Source: an uncultured Oscillospiraceae bacterium | GTDB lineage: Bacteria; Bacillota; Clostridia; Oscillospirales; Oscillospiraceae | Assembly: GCA_944385305.1 (NCBI GenBank) | Contig: CALWWS010000128.1 | Span: 1-6,260, forward strand | DNA: 6,260 nt | Reading direction: 5' to 3' | Shown here: positions 4,371 to 6,260 of the stretch, one piece after another | How positions within the stretch are numbered: position 1 is the first letter of the stretch | How the letters are laid out: each line of letters opens with the position of its first letter | Made by a program: the position numbers and the translations under genes | The notes under the pieces: generated by a model | The model's input: only the letters and a program-made list of their open reading frames with translations | Databases searched by the model: none | Told to the model about the DNA's origin: nothing

Positions 4371-6260
4371 CTCGTCCCTCCTTCCGCCGGCAGGGCGGTG
4401 CAAGTGACCATCTCGCCGTTGCAGGCAAAGCGCAGCTCCATGGCCTGGGGGGCCTGGGTCATGTCCGGCCCGCCGTGGGCGTCCCTGCCCCCCGCGGTAC
4501 CGCTGGTCTTGCCGGCCACAGAGGGAAGGCGGGCCGTGCCGTCCTCATAGGGGAGGGCCTCGCCGTTCAGCAGGGGGGTGTAGGTGACCGAGAGGGAAAT
4601 CTCCTCCCCGGTAGCCAGGTTATAGGCCCGGCCGCCGGCGGAGCGGTACCAGCCGGTAAAAATGGCGTCCGGCTTGAGGGTGAAGTCGGTGGAGGCGGAG
4701 CTGGAGAAGCTGAAAAGTCCGCTGGACGTGGGGCTGATCTCGTTGTCCACCCAGAGCAGGTACTGGTAATCCAGCTCCACCTGCACGCCCCCCGCCCGGC
4801 CCACATAGGTGACCGCCGGGAGATCCCCGGTGGGGTACAGAGGGTAGACGTCCCCCGGCAGGGCGGACCAGTCCGCCAGGGGCTCCACCGTCCAGCCGTC
4901 CTCCCGGACAAGGCGCACCGGCTGGCTGACGGCGTAGATCGCCTCTTCCTCCCGGGAGCCGCCCAGATTCTGATCCACCAGCACCAGCAGGCCGGTATAG
5001 CTGCCGTCCGCCCCCTCCAACAGGTTGAATACCCGCCACTGGGCGTGGTAGGAGCGCACGGACTCCGCCCAGCCGGCCTCCCAGCGCTCCGACCAGGAGG
5101 GGAAGTCCCGCTCCTCCAGCGGGGCGTTTAGCCCAAGGTGGAGCTCGGTGCTGTCCACCAGCTTCCGGGCCAGATCCTCCAGCCCGGAGGCGGGAGTGAC
5201 CATGGCCAGATAACCCCCGTTGTCGGTGAGCACCGCCTTCACATAGGTGTCCAGCGCCCCGGCAGGGGTGGTGGGGCGCTGAAGTCGGGCCTGGGCCAGG
5301 GCCAGGGCGGGGTGGGTGCGGGAGAGCTCCGTTGCCGACGCCGGGGCTACTCCCGCCAGGCAGGCGGAGCAGAGGAGGGCGGCCACACACAGGGAGGCCA
5401 GGGCCATGCCCCGGGGATAACGCTTGAAGCGGGCGATGGCGGCAATGCGGGCCTTGATGTTCTGCCCACCGTTGGCCATGGAGGAGGTGCCGGGGGCGCG
5501 GGCATAGCGGTCATCCGCCATGGACAGGAGGATTCTCCCGTATTCCCGGCGCTCCTCCCCCTCCAACCGCTCCAGCACCCGCTGGTCGCACAGGGACTCG
5601 CAGTCGTTCTGCGCCCGGTTGCAGCAGTACCCGATGAGGGGGTTGCACCAGTGCAGGCAGCGCAGCAGGCACATTCCCACCCCCGCCCACACATCCCCGT
5701 GCTTCAGATGGAGCAGCTCGTGGAGAATCACCTTCTCGTCCACCTCACCCCGGGGGAGCACCAGCACCGGCCGCAGAGGGCCGCACACAAAGGCGCTGGC
5801 CGTCCAGGCGCACACCCGCACCCGGCGGGGGAGGGGCAGGTCGTATTTGCGGCATACCGCCGCCACCCGCTCCAGCGCATCCCCCTCCGGGGTGTATCCC
5901 CGACTCACCGCCCGCCGCAGGCGGAGATAGGAGAGCAGGTACCACAAAAGGCAGACCACCACCCCGGCGGCATAGAGGCAGAAGAGCCAGTCCGTGACGC
6001 TGCGGGGGGTGAGGCCCGGGGAAAAGAGGGGGATGGGGGCGTATATCCGGATGAGGGAGTAGGGGTTTGAAAAGGCGGAGGAGAGGGAGGACTCCGCCGC
6101 CGTCTTGGCCATCTCCAGGGCGGTGCGCACAGGGGGGAGCAGCGCCCTGCCCCCCAGACCGGCGGGGAGAAGCAGCCGGACGGCCAGCACCCCCCAGATC
6201 CCGTACTGCCAGCGGGGAGAGAGCTTGTCCAGAAACAGCCTCTTTACCACCAGCAGCACC
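4367..6260 (-). CDS. BlaR1/MecR1-type M56 membrane metallopeptidase, N-terminus cut off
   Basis: The gene runs off the right edge. About 630 residues are visible, and the first in-frame GTG (6259-6257) is probably an internal valine, with roughly 20-30 residues missing. Numbering from that valine, membrane segments lie near 17-34, 90-112, 193-210 (weak) and 284-306. The M56 domain shows HELLH (180-184) followed by KHGDVW, HWCNPLIGY and NDCESLCDQRVLE, where E221 fits the third zinc ligand. BlaR1-like proteins sense an external signal and cleave, directly or indirectly, a cytosolic BlaI/MecI repressor. Here the region after the last membrane segment (about 310-630) is not a recognisable penicillin-binding sensor. 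It lacks obvious SxxK/SxN/KTG order and looks like an unidentified exported domain rich in aromatic and beta-type segments. The codons are very G+C-rich. A BlaI-like gene would be expected upstream, outside the window. Confidence 0.9.
   Translation of the reverse strand, partial: VLLVVKRLFLDKLSPRWQYGIWGVLAVRLLLPAGLGGRALLPPVRTALEMAKTAAESSLSSAFSNPYSLIRIYAPIPLFSPGLTPRSVTDWLFCLYAAGVVVCLLWYLLSYLRLRRAVSRGYTPEGDALERVAAVCRKYDLPLPRRVRVCAWTASAFVCGPLRPVLVLPRGEVDEKVILHELLHLKHGDVWAGVGMCLLRCLHWCNPLIGYCCNRAQNDCESLCDQRVLERLEGEERREYGRILLSMADDRYARAPGTSSMANGGQNIKARIAAIARFKRYPRGMALASLCVAALLCSACLAGVAPASATELSRTHPALALAQARLQRPTTPAGALDTYVKAVLTDNGGYLAMVTPASGLEDLARKLVDSTELHLGLNAPLEERDFPSWSERWEAGWAESVRSYHAQWRVFNLLEGADGSYTGLLVLVDQNLGGSREEEAIYAVSQPVRLVREDGWTVEPLADWSALPGDVYPLYPTGDLPAVTYVGRAGGVQVELDYQYLLWVDNEISPTSSGLFSFSSSASTDFTLKPDAIFTGWYRSAGGRAYNLATGEEISLSVTYTPLLNGEALPYEDGTARLPSVAGKTSGTAGGRDAHGGPDMTQAPQAMELRFACNGEMVTCTALPAEGGTR
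4376..4383 (-). promoter_or_regulatory. Ribosome-binding site within the end of the M56 gene
   Basis: On the minus strand AAGGAGGG precedes ATG 4370 by five bases (ACGAG remaining). It lies inside the last codons of the M56 peptidase gene. Together with the ATGA stop/start overlap it indicates translational coupling and fixes the start of the small membrane protein. Confidence 0.85.

Noticed and set aside
4371..4403. Upstream ATG (4403) as start of the small membrane protein
   Set aside because: It would add 11 residues read inside the M56 gene; the AAGGAGG site and ATGA overlap point to 4370.
3771..4550. Forward open frame (259 codons) opposite the small membrane protein
   Set aside because: Glutamine- and glycine-rich shadow of the membrane-protein and M56 genes; no ribosome site and no domain.
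4620..5390. Second minus-strand open frame inside the M56 gene
   Set aside because: Gly/Pro/Arg-rich shadow in another frame of the real gene, which carries the motifs.
5138..6070. Long forward open frame (310 codons) opposite the M56 gene
   Set aside because: It is antisense to a clearly conserved M56 peptidase; very high G+C content removes stops from other frames. The translation is low-complexity, rich in G, H, Q, P and A, with no motif.

Overview
The window looks like chromosome from a fairly G+C-rich Clostridia bacterium, probably Oscillospiraceae (the Flavonifractor / Pseudoflavonifractor / Oscillibacter neighbourhood). This placement is inference. It rests on the enolase tail, Gram-positive style Shine-Dalgarno sites, an M56/BlaR1-like membrane peptidase, and the mix of very G+C-rich flanks with a more A+T-rich middle. 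There are no rRNA, tRNA, CRISPR or IS features.

Layout. (1) 1-180: the last 41 codons of enolase (+) and its strong intrinsic terminator. (2) 237-3681: a three-gene block of visibly lower G+C content. A soluble FtsH-like AAA+ ATPase/zinc protease (-) is divergently transcribed from a two-gene operon (+). That operon encodes a WYL-domain transcription regulator and an unrecognised protein that looks like an EVE/PUA-like N-terminal domain joined to an Mrr-like (QxK) nuclease fold. The roughly 110-bp divergent gap carries a good forward promoter, a weaker reverse promoter and short repeats that could be operators. The block ends in a perfect 17-bp hairpin. (3) 3792-6260: a very G+C-rich minus-strand operon. 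It has a BlaR1/MecR1-type M56 peptidase, cut by the right edge of the window, with a large unrecognised exported C-terminal region. A small polytopic membrane protein follows, translationally coupled through an ATGA overlap.

How the parts may work together. WYL proteins commonly regulate phage-defence and DNA-stress loci. A WYL regulator placed between a cytosolic FtsH-like ATPase/protease and a putative modified-base reader/nuclease suggests a compact defence or stress-response module inserted between housekeeping and envelope-sensing genes. The architecture is read directly from the sequence; the defence function is a hypothesis. The M56 pair is probably a separate envelope signalling unit, in which a membrane protease senses an external cue and usually acts on a BlaI-type repressor; that repressor gene would lie beyond the right edge.
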